The position numbers and the translations under genes were made by a program. The notes below the pieces were generated by a model that worked only from the letters and a program-made list of their open reading frames with translations, searched no databases and was not told where the DNA came from. DNA of 64,000 nt from Lytechinus variegatus (Eukaryota; Echinodermata; Echinoidea; Temnopleuroida; Toxopneustidae): NCBI RefSeq assembly GCF_018143015.1, contig NC_054746.1:25992464-26056463 (forward strand), in the 5' to 3' direction. Below, one piece after another: positions 54,257-64,000 of the stretch; the stretch's first letter is position 1; every line of letters begins with the position of its first letter.

Positions 54257-54358
54257 ATGGCTTCCTCCAAGAAAAAAGAAACTTGGATTAGGAGTTTCAA
54301 CGTCACCGAGCCTACAAAACACGAAAAAGGTTTCACGGTGTATAAAGTTACCTACAGG
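54257..54358 (+). CDS. RPS6KC1: First coding exon of an RPS6KC1/SNX15-like PX-domain protein (partial)
   Basis: The exon is 34 codons: ATG with G at -3 and +4, ending in AGG followed by the donor GTAAGA, phase 0. The peptide contains FNVTEPTKHEKGFTVYKVTYR (its last 21 residues, 14-34, ending at the splice site). This matches the start of the PX domain in human RPS6KC1 (TVTEP..H..GYTVYKVT) and less well SNX15. PX domains bind phosphoinositides on endosomes; RPS6KC1 adds MIT and kinase-like domains, which are not seen here. The next exon (expected to hold the W-K-R-Y-x-D-F motif) was not found downstream, so the intron probably runs past the window or the next exon was missed. An alternative upstream ATG at 54244 is out of frame. 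The gene is divergent from SRD5A, with 2.8 kb between start codons. The RPS6KC1 versus SNX15 choice is tentative. Confidence 0.72.
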
Positions 54359-54990
54359 GTAAGAGATAATGACTCTTATAGATTTATACGTGTTTACCTC
54401 AAAATATATGCGATATACGTTTTTTTTCGGATAATAAATCCAAAACTATTGTGAGAAAAATGTTTCTCTTCAGTCCCATTCCTTGGGTTTTATGTCTTCA
54501 ATTCTGGACTGAAGTGGGTAATCCTCTGTTTTAGGGGTCCAAATTATTTTAGGTTGCTAACTTCAGGCAAAAGTCACAAATGCACTTACAATGTCAATGA
54601 GAATAAGTCGTCCGCAAGCTACAAGGCTGTGAACGTACGAGCGCGCTCGATCGCCTATCGGCCTGGCTGGTCAATTGACTGCTCTCCCGGGGAGTCAAGG
54701 CGAAAGGCACTCATGGTTTCAAATCGTCTCGTGTGTGAAGGATTCATATGCACCTGGTGCACGCGAATCTTTCACACCCTTTTTACGAAAATAACTATGA
54801 CTTTACATCGTAGCTAAGCATTATATTTATTCTATGACACTTACCGAACCATATGGATCGTTTGTTGAATTTTGTTTGGTGTTGTTTTTAATAAAATAAG
54901 AGCATTTTTCGTGATCTTCACGTAGATGCCTCTTGATCAGCGTTGATATCAACTTTTGCCTAAAGAGGGCGCGCGATATTATTTCCAAGT

Positions 54991-55214
54991 CGGTAGGCAC
55001 TTAAGAACCAAGTTTGAAAGGATACTCGTAAAATTATGTCACTCTCGCCGATGAATATTCATTAGATCGTGGTCGTGCGTGTTCAATACACACTGAGTGC
55101 ATGCATGCAGAGAGTTTTTTTGAACACGCACGACCACGATCTAATGATTATTCATCGCGAGAGTGACGTAATTTTACGAGTGTCCTTTCAAACTTGGTTC
55201 TTAAGTGCCTACCG
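54991..55214. mobile_element. Hairpin (foldback) element with ~95-bp arms
   Basis: The left arm, starting CGGTAGGCACTTAAGAACC, is matched by the right arm ending GGTTCTTAAGTGCCTACCG at 55214. Arm identity is high through GATCGTGGTCGTGCGTGTTCA. The loop at about 55085-55119 holds GTGCATGCATGC. It has no coding content and lies in the presumed first intron of the PX gene. Confidence 0.7.
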
Positions 55215-55311
55215 TACCTTTGTTTACGGTGTTGCAAGCTAGCTGCATTCTAGGCGATCAGCATTATTTTCTTGCTCGTTCATTCCACTTTCATCATCAT
55301 CTTGTCAAAAG

Positions 55312-55401
55312 ATGGCGTACTTGACCAATAAGTATATACATGAGATGCAACCTGTTGATTTTTGGTACAATTTCCTATTATGCGCTGACGACTTGAATTG
55401 A
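55312..55401 (+). CDS. Possible 29-codon small ORF at the edge of an inverted duplication
   Basis: The ATG (aagATGG context) is followed by 29 codons including IHEMQPVDFWYNFLL and a TGA. About 100 bases later a splice-donor-like GAG/GTAAGC occurs. The inverted second copy (minus strand, around 56220-56145) preserves EYIHEMQPVDFWYNFLL, ADDLN, the stop and the donor. This could be the first exon of a transcript with a small upstream ORF that was duplicated in inverted orientation. No known family is recognised, and coding status is unproven. Confidence 0.2.
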   Translation: MAYLTNKYIHEMQPVDFWYNFLLCADDLN

Positions 55402-56215
55402 GAATGTTCGATACGAAAAATTGCTTTTCGATTGTTGTTTGCGTACTTTCCACCGCAGTATTAAGGACGGATCGAACGGAGTATCCTGGTTGAGACTTGG
55501 AGGTAAGCGATAAAAACACTTTTATAAATAATTTCCAATTCATTAAAAAAAAAAGTTAAATCATAAAAACAAATTTCCATTAGTGGAGAAATACTCAAAT
55601 GTTTGGCGTTTTTTATTCCCTCACATTCGTGTGATGAATGAAAACGTCAAAGTCCACTATGAAACCACATGCGTTGTGCGAGGTTAGTATTACTAACCTC
55701 GCATGTTGTGTGAGTGGGCGAAAGGGGGGGGGTCCAATAGATACATATATATTGCTATATATCACCTCCTCTGTTTGAGGGGATTTTATTAATTGTGGCA
55801 TTGGGGGTACATTTATCTTTAGGGCATAATGCACTCACACAACATGCGAGGTTAGTAATACTAACCTCGCACAACGCATGTGGTTTCATAGTGGACTTTG
55901 ACGTTTTCATTCATCACACGAATGTGAGGGAATAAAAAACGCCAAACTTTTCAGTATTTCTCCACTAATGATTTCTTTTTAATAGTTTTAGTTTTAAAAA
56001 AAATGAATTGGAAATTATTTATAAAACTGTTTTTATCGCTTACCTCCAAGTCTCAACCAGGATACTCCGTTCGATCCGTCCTTAATACTGCGGTGAAAAG
56101 TACGCAAACAACAATCGAAAAGCAATTTTTCGTATCGAACATTCTCAATTCAAGTCGTCAGCGCGTAATAGGAAATTGTACCAAAAATCAACAGGTTGCA
56201 TCTCATGTATATACT
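55331..56215. repeat. Inverted duplication, two ~385-bp arms around a 115-bp spacer
   Basis: The left arm 55331-55716 and the right arm 55832-56215 are near-identical reverse complements; most differences lie in a poly-A/T-rich patch. Each arm ends internally with a 25-base palindrome, GCGAGGTTAGTA and its complement (55678-55702 and 55846-55870). Each arm also carries an exon-like segment with a GAG/GTAAGC donor. It may be a foldback transposon or a recent inverted segmental copy. Confidence 0.8.
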
Positions 56216-56237
56216 CAGCGTTCTCGCCAGTGTATAA

Positions 56238-56263
56238 CACGCATGGTGCAAACACCATGCGTG
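56238..56263. repeat. Perfect 11-bp stem with 4-base loop
   Basis: CACGCATGGTG, caaa, CACCATGCGTG, directly beyond the right arm of the inverted duplication. Further GCATGCG-like words follow (ccatgcgta, acatgcgtgg), so it may be part of a larger decayed element. Confidence 0.6.
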
Positions 56264-56647
56264 CGGAAATGGAGACCAAGTGGAACCATGCGTAAAATTT
56301 CAGCGACATGCGTGGAAAAATTAAATGGAAATATTCAGAAAAAAATAATACACTCCATGAACTCATCTTAGTGATAGCAACTTCATTTATCGGGTTGCGC
56401 CGAAGTCCCACCAACTTAAGACCACTTACAGGCCTACTACGGCTAGGAAAGTGGCAAGGCGCCCAGCTAGCTCGCGGCTGCTATTGCGGGCATATGACGG
56501 CACGGTACGGTCGTTCCGTTGCCTATTCCCCCGTCTGCCCCGCACATCACACCGGCTATGCTCCATGACCTACCGGTAGCTGCGCTTACTGATATGATGG
56601 GAGTGGAACTTGGAATAAATGCATTGTATATACAAGGAACATGTACT

Positions 56648-56770
56648 TGTACTGTGTTTGTCATTTATCCCGCCCTCTATACACACAATGAACGAATAGC
56701 AAAGGAGTTGTACTGTGTTTGTCATTTTATCCCGCCCTCTCTGCACACAATGAACGAATAGCAAAGGAGT
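56648..56770. repeat. Tandem duplication of a ~61-bp unit
   Basis: TGTACTGTGTTTGTCATTT...AGCAAAGGAGT occurs at 56648-56708 and again at 56709-56770, with only a few base differences. The open frames across it are coincidental. Confidence 0.85.
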
Positions 56771-58703
56771 TTGAGAACTGTGCGTGACCGCTATGGTGCA
56801 TGGATGTTAGGCCTGGGACGATTGTCATTTTTACCATTCAATTATTTCCTGAAAAAATAATCAAATGATTCGATTGTTCGTCGGGAATCAGGTCTTTTAA
56901 GTCACAATAGTTGACCTACTTTATGGTGAAATCTCCATCAAAGTCACATGTTTAGAATAAATGAAAGTAGGACCTTTTTCCCCTTCTCCATGATATTTAT
57001 ATCAAAAGAAACTACATGAAATGAGATTAAAACTTTCAGTTTATTGTTCCAATGAAAATCCTTCCTAAATCCATGCTGGTACTCTGGTATTATGCATGCA
57101 TCCCTCCAAGTGCCACACCCCTGCATATGAATGAATCAGCCCAGATCAGCCAGTGCAAAGTCCAAATCCCAAAGATGTAAACAACTCATTCATGAACTAT
57201 TCTTTGAGACTGACCCCAGGTGGAGCATTTCTTGAACAATTTCATCCCTTGCCCACACCATGTCCCCGCCCCCACTTGTGGCACTGCCCACGATTCTACA
57301 TGTATTTCAAAAAAATATTTTGCAAAATATTTAATTTGAAATACCTTATAAAATTACGATTTTTTATCATTTGAACCTACATGTATAACTGGGTCTATTT
57401 TTGGAGACTAGTCGAGAAAGTACCGGTGAAGACGGGCGCATGTTGGAATGTAGTTTTCATTGTGTGAGGGGGATAGAAAAAAGGTTGCATTATTGTTTTG
57501 AAACAAAGGAATTCTCCGGCTCCCACCCTTATCTTTCTCTAGCTCTCCCTCACACACACACAGATGGGGGAGGGGTCAATTTATTTCTTAAGTCATGACC
57601 TCTCCTGATAAGGGAACCACTGCCTTCTTTGTTTCCCCAAAAGTTTCATTGGCTATCCGAAGGTCCAATCAGCTCAAGTGAGCTTGGTTGTGTGTTTTCT
57701 TATTGTTTTGTGCACGCAGACAATGAACTCATTTTGTGTATCGAGGGCAAGGTTGGGTGGGATTAAAAAAAATTCGGAGCGCTTTCATGTTGGTGTGTAA
57801 CTGTGAATGTAATACAATCATTGATTATTTTTGAAAAATTATCTCGGTAACATAATTTTTAAACCTGTATGAAGTGTCATCATTGTTTTCTTGTCATTTT
57901 GTTATTATTACTTGGGTATTTGAGTTCTCCCAATGTCATAATCGGGATCTGCCGAACATTCGATTTGTGTAAATTTTGCTTATCGATTGGTGATTGGCGG
58001 CATGCCAATCGAACCATTTGATCAATCGATGTTTACTCCCAGGCCTAGCATTTATGTGCATTTGTGTGGGCTTGAAAATACGCCACAATGGGGCTCCCTT
58101 GGCGTCTCTATTTCATGAAAAGGCCATCGCTTCCGCGCTCCGCGCGGGAGGGGTGAACCCAGGCCCCCGAAGCTACCGCCATTTTGTTTAATCCATTAGA
58201 AGCTAAAATAAGCCCCCATTAATATTAATTTCGTACGATGCTCCCTCGTCAACTGTGGTTTTGTACGTGTATTAGACAATACGCACATCAGCGCAATGAC
58301 AAAGGTCAACTTGGAAAATTCATTAATGTATTCATTTTGTTACGCGCTCGTGACGCGAAGGATTCAGCGAATCAAGCAAGCGCAAATCTGAGACGATACG
58401 TTGCGCTTTATAAAGTATCGATATCACAAGCGATATCACTTAAAAACAAAACAATGTTTTTATTGCGTCTTATAGGCCTATGCTAATTCTAAAAGGGAAG
58501 ATGAAAAGAGTAGATCAAGTCGCGATTAGGTAAAAAGGTGGGGGTGGGGGCAAATCATGGTTATTACAATGATTGTATTCATTATCACTGGTTGAGTATG
58601 AATACTGAAAAAAATAACTTTTACCACTAAAAGAGCCATTTCTTGTTACAATTTTCGAGAAGTGAAAAAAAAAATCTTCATGGATCCCCGTGCCTGCTTT
58701 CTT
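56771..58703. other. No gene recognised
   Basis: Mixed unique and low-complexity DNA with a CpG-bearing patch around 58120-58400. It would lie inside the first intron of the PX-domain gene if that gene continues past the window. Confidence 0.4.
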
Positions 58704-58835
58704 CTGGCGTCCGTTTCATAATGAATTACACTGAGCTATTTAAACATCGCTATTATTGTGATAACCGTGGGAACCTTGATTATGATTGGTATTCGTAGTT
58801 ACCATACTTGTAACTCATGATGAAACGGGCCCCAG
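58704..58835. mobile_element. MITE, 132 bp, CTGGSGYCCGTTTCAT ends
   Basis: CTGGCGTCCGTTTCATAATG at the left matches the reverse complement of the right end, CTGGGGCCCGTTTCATCATG, over about 27 bases with four mismatches. Non-coding. Confidence 0.65.
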
Positions 58836-59739
58836 TTTATCATGTTCAATATGTTTCCTGTCTCCTTTATTCTCCAGCATTTCTTACTCTGTTTTTTTTT
58901 TCATTTAATCATTTCAACATGTTGTTTTGTGCCGCCTTTCTCCTACATATGAAGAGCTCACTTTTAAAAGGGGTTAGGTCCATTTTTAATCAAATTTGAT
59001 TTTTATGTCTTAATTGATTTTTAGTAGCTCTATAAGATGATACCATATAGAAAAGTTGAAATTCCCATAAAAAAAGTGAACTAAAAAAAGAAAATTCACT
59101 TTTTTTCAAAAGGGGTTAGGTCCATACATAATTTTTCTGGAAAATAATATCTTAAAAAAATATGAAGATAAGTAGATTTCTTTTATACCCAATTTTAAAT
59201 TTCTAATGGTAGGGTATCATGAAAATTCATTTTCGCATAAGAATATTGCAATATGGGAGAATAAAAAAATGATTTTCTTGGAGTGGCCCTAGCCCCTTTT
59301 GCAACTTAACTTTTCATATATTTCCTTCTTATTTTCCCACTTGTTATCTGTCTCCTGGTTTCCAAAAATCTCGTCTTATTTCTCTTCCACCCCTTTTGTG
59401 CCTACTTCCAACATCAGCTCTCTCACCACTCCCTCTAAATTATCTCTTCATAATTATGTGCCCCTCCATTTTTTTCTCATCTCTTTTCGACCCACTTCTC
59501 ATCACTCTTTCCCTCTCTCGATCTCATTTTGAATTTTGCCAATTCCAAATCCCTTTCATTTTAGCTCTGTACAAATACTATATGAACACAAATGAAAGAC
59601 ATGAAGGAATTCTCTGGTTAGTGGTGAATTTTATTAATTATCCAGAAAAAAAAATCACATTATCAGAGGATTAAGCTTTACCTTTTTCTTAAGCGTATGT
59701 TAATACTTTGAACCAAAAGAAATTTGTTTTTGTATGCTG

Positions 59740-60115
59740 GGGGGGGGCACAATTCCCCCTACTTTTTGAAGCACTGAAAAGTGCTTTTTTTATGCAAGAA
59801 AATGCCCCCTCACGAACGTGTACTGTGTCCCTTTCACCTGATGAGAACCTGTTTTAGGTAATACCAATTAGTGCTCTTCCTTATATGCAATTTTTTACCC
59901 CAAAATGCCCCCCCCAACGTGTTCTGTGCCCTTCCATCTGAGGGCCCGTTTCACGTGTTACAAAGTGCCCCCTCGCCTTCTTGAAAGTGCCCTTTCTTGA
60001 ATCACTGCCCCCTTTTACCAAAGAAAAGTGCTCCTAAAGAACTTGTTCTGTGCCCCTTTCACCTGAGAAGGATCTGTTTTATGGTCACCATGACAAGTGC
60101 CCTTTGAAACAAGAA
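59740..60115. repeat. Degenerate tandem repeat of 'GTGCCCC...CTGTGCCCCTTTCACCTGA' units
   Basis: The phrases ACGTGTACTGTGTCCCTTTCA, AACGTGTTCTGTGCCC and ACTTGTTCTGTGCCCCTTTC, each followed by a CTGA-type sequence and AAGTGCCCC, recur every 100-120 bases with drift. No coding frame. Confidence 0.45.
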
Positions 60116-60250
60116 AACAATATTTTCATTTCTATAATATACTTCTGAAGGAAATCCTTTGTGCATTAAGTTTAATAATTCATGTGAGTGGAGTATATAA
60201 GCAGTTTCGTACAGATGGAGGGGAGAGGGGCTTGAAGGACTCTTGCCCAT

Positions 60251-60530
60251 AGGCGGCGGAAGCGGGGGGATAGGGGGACCTGTCCCCCCTAAATTTGAGG
60301 TGGGGGACAGTCCCCCCTAAATTTTTTGTTGAGAATCTTTTTTTTGCTCATCAATTTTTTTTCCTGCGTCCCCCCTAAATTCAGGTAGACCCCCCCTTAA
60401 TATTGTTGTGGCCCCCCCCCTAAAATTGTGGTTGACAACTTTTTTTTTTTGCTGGAAATTTTTGTGGTCTCTTAAGATTTAGGTGGATAAATTCAGGTGG
60501 ACCCCCTAAATTTTTTGCTTTCCGCCGCCA
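60251..60530. mobile_element. Non-autonomous element with GGCGGCGGAARC ends
   Basis: The left end AGGCGGCGGAAGCGGGGGG pairs with the right end GCTTTCCGCCGCCA. Inside, CCCCCCTAAATTT and its variants repeat about eight times, with runs of C, giving a strand-biased low-complexity core. Confidence 0.55.
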
Positions 60531-60869
60531 ATGCTCTGCCCCCCCCAAGAATAAAAAAATCACGACTAAGAAAAAAAAAAGAAAAAGGAAAGCAAAGGGT
60601 GAAATATATCATTTTGAATATTTTGTTAAAATCTATAACAAAATTGGATATTTGTTTTTAAAATGTCAAAATTTTGCTCGCTCGCAACTTTTTAAAAAAT
60701 TTCACATAAAACAGCATTTTCCCTGTGCCCCCCCCACTTTCAACTTCAATCCGCCGCTCCTATTTGTATGTTTATAGCTTCTCTTTTTGCAACCAGTTTT
60801 AATAAAAATCAATAAGAAATTTCATACGTCATGAATTTGGACTTGGAAAAAAAACCTTTTCCATCTTCA

Positions 60870-60939
60870 TCACGTGGTTCCCAAGTCTTCAATGTTGACT
60901 TGTTGGATTTCTTGAATGAAAACATCTGTTACACCAGTC
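60870..60939 (-). CDS. Candidate last coding exon of the same unidentified gene
   Basis: An acceptor (tcaatctgcag) opens an exon that reads TGVTDVFIQEIQQVNIEDL and ends GTT-stop in one frame; the TGA is at 60870-60872. The preceding candidate exon ends in phase 0, whereas this frame needs two bases carried over. Either a small exon between them is missing from my model or this exon is read in another frame. The peptide shows no motif I know. Confidence 0.3.
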
Positions 60940-61921
60940 CTGCAGATTGAAAAAAATAGAGAAAGAAAATCAATTAAATTGTCATGATTTATAACACATA
61001 AATGTTTTAAGAAAAGTGAGACTATGCATATATATGTTTCTTCAACACATAACATAGGAAATCTTACTTCTACTAATTATAAACTTGTACTTCTATAAAG
61101 CATATCACTTAAACATGTTCTCCGCAGTTTACATACCACTCTCCATTCTAACTACATGTATACTTTGAAAAAATGTCAGAGATTTCTTGTAAATATCAAT
61201 ATATAAATTAACATATGTAAATTATATGAATTGTAAGAATTAAAGTTGATATGTTTTGTTGCACAGAATATTTTGATCTGTAATTAAAAACGACACTAAC
61301 TATAATCTAAAAACAAAATTGAAATGGGTTTTTCAAAGGCAGGTCTATTTGTTGCCAAAAAAATGTGAACAACCTCCATTATCAAAAATAATCACTAACT
61401 AACTCACTCACTCCTATAACTGCTGTAGTTTGTATTTCTCTTTGTGGTCCAGTCACTGTTCTATTAGGCCTACTTCACCAATTATTTATCATCATCAATC
61501 ACCTCCATGGAAATTGTCAAACTGCATCATCCTATAAGACAAAATGTAAAACAAAAAAAAATCATAAATCTACAAATATGAAATATGAATATCACACTAA
61601 AGAATCAATAAAATGAATTTTATAAAATGTAACTCATGAAAAATAAATATTGCTCTGTTCATAAACAAATAGGAAATAAAAAGGCAATTTAATTACTAGT
61701 AGATCAAGGACATGACCTTGTTTTATAAATTTGCCCAAGGTACATAACTTTTGACATTGGTTCTACTTTAGACTCGAGAGCCTGTATATTTAAGAAGTGT
61801 ATATTCAGTACAGATCCTACCTCTTTGTGACTCAGGTTATTTTTATTTAATGTAAACATGGTTAACATTCAATGCATGTAATGTATCTGTAATTTTGAAT
61901 GGGTTAGTTTAACTTTTATAC

Positions 61922-62047
61922 CTGGATGAGAATCTGCGAAATGATGCATGCACTTATGATCATCATCTTGAACCATATAGGTAGACCTCTATACTGTGTT
62001 TCTTGTCCTTCAAACTCAACCTGTTTTTCTTGTTCTTCAAACTCAAC
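61922..62047 (-). CDS. Candidate internal exon of an unidentified single-pass membrane protein
   Basis: A 126-base (42-codon) open exon is flanked on the minus strand by an acceptor (tttcacaaacag) and a donor (CAG/GTATAA), phase 0 at both ends. It encodes two 9-residue repeats (VEFEEQEKQ then VEFEGQETQ) and then a hydrophobic helix (KMMIISACIISQILIQ). The first repeat and its tandem copy come from a 27-base in-frame duplication. I do not recognise the protein. A small organelle or ER membrane protein is conceivable, but this is a guess. The likely last exon lies at 60870-60939. Confidence 0.4.
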
Positions 62048-62370
62048 CTGTTTGTGAAAGAAAAGAGAGTACAATAATAAGGAGTGATATTTTTCATGGC
62101 CGTATGTATAGGGGAGGGATTTGGGTAAGAGCTGAAATGTGAAAACCTTCATCAAAAAAAGAATTGCATGACATCCTTCAATTTTATTTTAGAAAATGCA
62201 CAAAACGGCCATAGGTAATATTGGTTACTTCTGGCCCTCACTTTCTGAATTTTAGGTTTCTCTAAATTTTTTCACATGTCAGCCCCCCCCCCCAATAAAA
62301 AGAAACATCTGCATCTTTTTATTTCCGAATCTTATTTCATTTGACTTTAACATAATTTCATCTCATGCAC

Positions 62371-63330
62371 TAGGTCTAGATCTATTTGTAAGAAAGTATA
62401 GATCTAGTCCAAGACTCAGAGCTGTGCAACAGCATTCGCGTATCTAAATTACTCGTAGGTCTAGATCTAGATAGTAACGATGGACTCTCGATCTATCTAG
62501 ACCTACAAAGTAAAGCTTTGGTTCTAAACCGAGATCTAGGCCTATATGGATTTGATGTCTGACTCTGACTTTTATTCCAGGCTAAAGTTTAAACTTCATT
62601 GCCATTTATTGACCAAGATTAGATCTAGTCCTTGGTCCACTGACACTGACAGGCATAAGCCTACTCGTACACGTAAATGGAGTTTTAGGCCCAGACCTAG
62701 ATCTAGGCCTAAATTACAGACCTAGATCATAAGCCCTGGGGGTAAGTGTCGCGGGTTGGGAAAGTATAACTTAGATGACTAGATTTGAATTAGGTTGGCC
62801 TAGAATTAGAAAGCATCGATGAATAAAAGTAAAGTACCGTAACGGCATAAGTCTAAAATAATAAGCAACACAAGATCCTCTCTTAACCAAGTTAGAAATT
62901 AGATCTAACGTTAGGCCTATCTAGATCTAGGTCCTAGATCTATTGATAATAAGACAAACATGCAGAGCTGCAGCATATTATTTCTTAGACAGGAATAACC
63001 ATCGTTTCTGGGGATTTATTCAACAATTTTTGACATTTTACTAGGTTCAGCGGAACAACCAAAATAGAGAGACTGAAGCTTTTGGTCTAGTTATTTCTAA
63101 GACAGAGTCTAACTATATTTATAAATAACAATAAGTTAAAATGGGTGGGGGCTTAATGCAGAAGCCTGAAGTTATGCAAAATAAATTTGATATCTGAAAC
63201 TGAAAGTGAGGATTGACACAATGACAGGCAATATATCTTCATCCACACTCCACTTCACAGTTTATTCCTGACTGGGTCTCGATCTACTGAAGATAGATGC
63301 AGATCTCCCTCTAGATCTAACGTTACAGTG
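62371..63330. repeat. Cluster of AGATCTAG / CCTAGATC palindromic words
   Basis: At least ten copies of AGATCTA or CTAGATCT and close variants with AGGCCT fall within 960 bases (for example near 62378, 62400, 62461, 62531, 62621, 62700, 62901, 62930, 63312). Spacing is irregular, so this is not a simple tandem array. It lies in the presumed intron of the minus-strand gene. Confidence 0.5.
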
Positions 63331-63368
63331 TACAAAAAGAAGCTTCATTCTTCTTGTTTTAATCAATC

Positions 63369-63578
63369 GTGGGTTGGTCCTTGTTAATTGGAGGTGAACC
63401 AAACCGGCCCGAATTTCTCTCGATGCCCAATCGGCTAGGAGCCCGTACAAAATACATGTGGTTAACACAGCGGCATAACCGCAACACTGCAAGCAACCTA
63501 CAGGCTGCACTGGGCGACGATGACAATCTAACTTCAATTTCAAAGACCAAATTCTGCTTTCCTTTAACAGAAGAATGA
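63369..63578 (+). pseudogene. Probable Tc1/mariner-type transposase fragment
   Basis: An open stretch of about 69 codons contains TKYMWLTQRHNRNTASNLQ, which resembles the second helix-turn-helix of Tc1-like transposases (usual pattern DRY..L..RNR..TA..LQ). Local G+C is higher than in the flanks. No catalytic DDE region is visible, so this is a decayed fragment of a plain DNA transposon. The match is by eye only, and two minus-strand open frames over the same bases look like shadows. Confidence 0.38.
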
Positions 63579-63689
63579 TAGCAAACTCTCTAATTTGGTA
63601 GAGAAATAACCTATGATCACAAAATACAGTGTGAAATTTGTAAATAGTCCACTGAATTCATGTGGTTATATCAGTTTATACGTACTCAC

Positions 63690-63740
63690 CGGAGTGTTCG
63701 TAGGTCCTTTTTTGTGTGGAAAGAAAAGTTTCAGAATGAA
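63690..63740 (-). promoter_or_regulatory. Candidate 5' UTR exon end with strong splice donor, minus strand
   Basis: On the minus strand CTCCG/GTGAGTACG is an excellent donor (GT at 63688-63689). Upstream of it (63740-64000) lie a CCAAT-like ATTGGC, a CRE-like ATTACGTCA and a CpG-bearing segment with GCGCGCGC. This is the expected look of a promoter plus leader exon for the minus-strand gene whose candidate exons lie at 62047-60870. The transcription start is not determined. Confidence 0.3.
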
Positions 63741-64000
63741 TAAATTAGATGACGTAATGAGGTCAAATGAATAATTAATTCTGTAACACGATACCACTAG
63801 TATCGATGACAAAGAATCGGGGAAATTGCGTATTAATGACGCTCTTAGCCAATTAAAAGGGTGGATTATGAATATATTTACGCTCATGAATGTCAATGGG
63901 GGCTTATTTTTGTCTTCAAATGATCGCGGTAGGCGGAGCCTAATCTGATTTGTTTTGTGTTGAACGCGCGCGCAGCTTTCGGTCTAGTAATATATTATAA

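Noticed and set aside
55280-55543. Matching 87- and 122-codon frames starting MNWKLFIK on the two arms of the inverted duplication
   Set aside because: They match only because the DNA is duplicated; the opposite strand carries a splice donor and a more exon-like arrangement, so I did not call them genes.
1-64000. Retroviral or LTR elements, tRNA or rRNA genes, CRISPR arrays
   Set aside because: I looked for long direct terminal repeats, reverse transcriptase motifs, tRNA-like cloverleaf boxes and spaced repeats, and saw none I could support.

Overview
This is eukaryotic, AT-rich animal DNA (roughly 35% G+C by eye). It has GT-AG introns, long gene-free stretches and many short inverted-repeat transposons. 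Several of the repeats are types I associate with marine invertebrate deuterostomes: foldbacks built of TTCGTAATTCCGAAGG units, a TTAA-flanked element with AAGTCTACCCC / GGGGTGGACTT ends, and GGATCC-type hAT-like ends. A sea urchin or another echinoderm is the best guess. This rests on repeat style and protein resemblance, not on a search.

Layout. Positions 1-32.7 kb hold no gene I can support, only small MITEs, simple repeats and pyrimidine-rich tracts. At 32716-34080 (+) lies a complete, single-coding-exon, muscarinic-acetylcholine-receptor-like class A GPCR of 454 aa, with a 5' UTR splice acceptor directly upstream. From 34 to 46.9 kb there are only transposon relics. The most notable is a 1.1 kb element (41639-42724) with 11-bp inverted ends and a tandem array of about 158-bp units that carries five perfect DR1 nuclear-receptor motifs. 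At 46899-51442 (-) is a complete five-exon steroid 5-alpha-reductase gene (257 aa) in which every splice phase closes and all catalytic and NADPH-contact residues that I recall for human SRD5A2 are present. About 2.8 kb beyond its start codon, pointing the other way, is the first coding exon (54257-54358, +) of a PX-domain protein of the RPS6KC1/SNX15 family, whose remainder lies outside the window or in exons I could not find.

From 55 to 64 kb the DNA is repeat-rich. It holds a 224-bp hairpin element, an inverted duplication with arms of about 385 bp carrying an exon-like module, further MITEs, a probable Tc1-like transposase fragment, and candidate exons of an unidentified small membrane-protein gene on the minus strand (about 60870-63740).

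How the genes relate: the three recognisable genes are ordinary host genes with unrelated jobs (neurotransmitter-type receptor, steroid reduction, phosphoinositide-dependent trafficking or signalling). Nothing suggests an operon-like system. The points most worth following are the receptor's altered ligand pocket, the DR1 array and the long inverted duplication. I saw no rRNA, tRNA or CRISPR.
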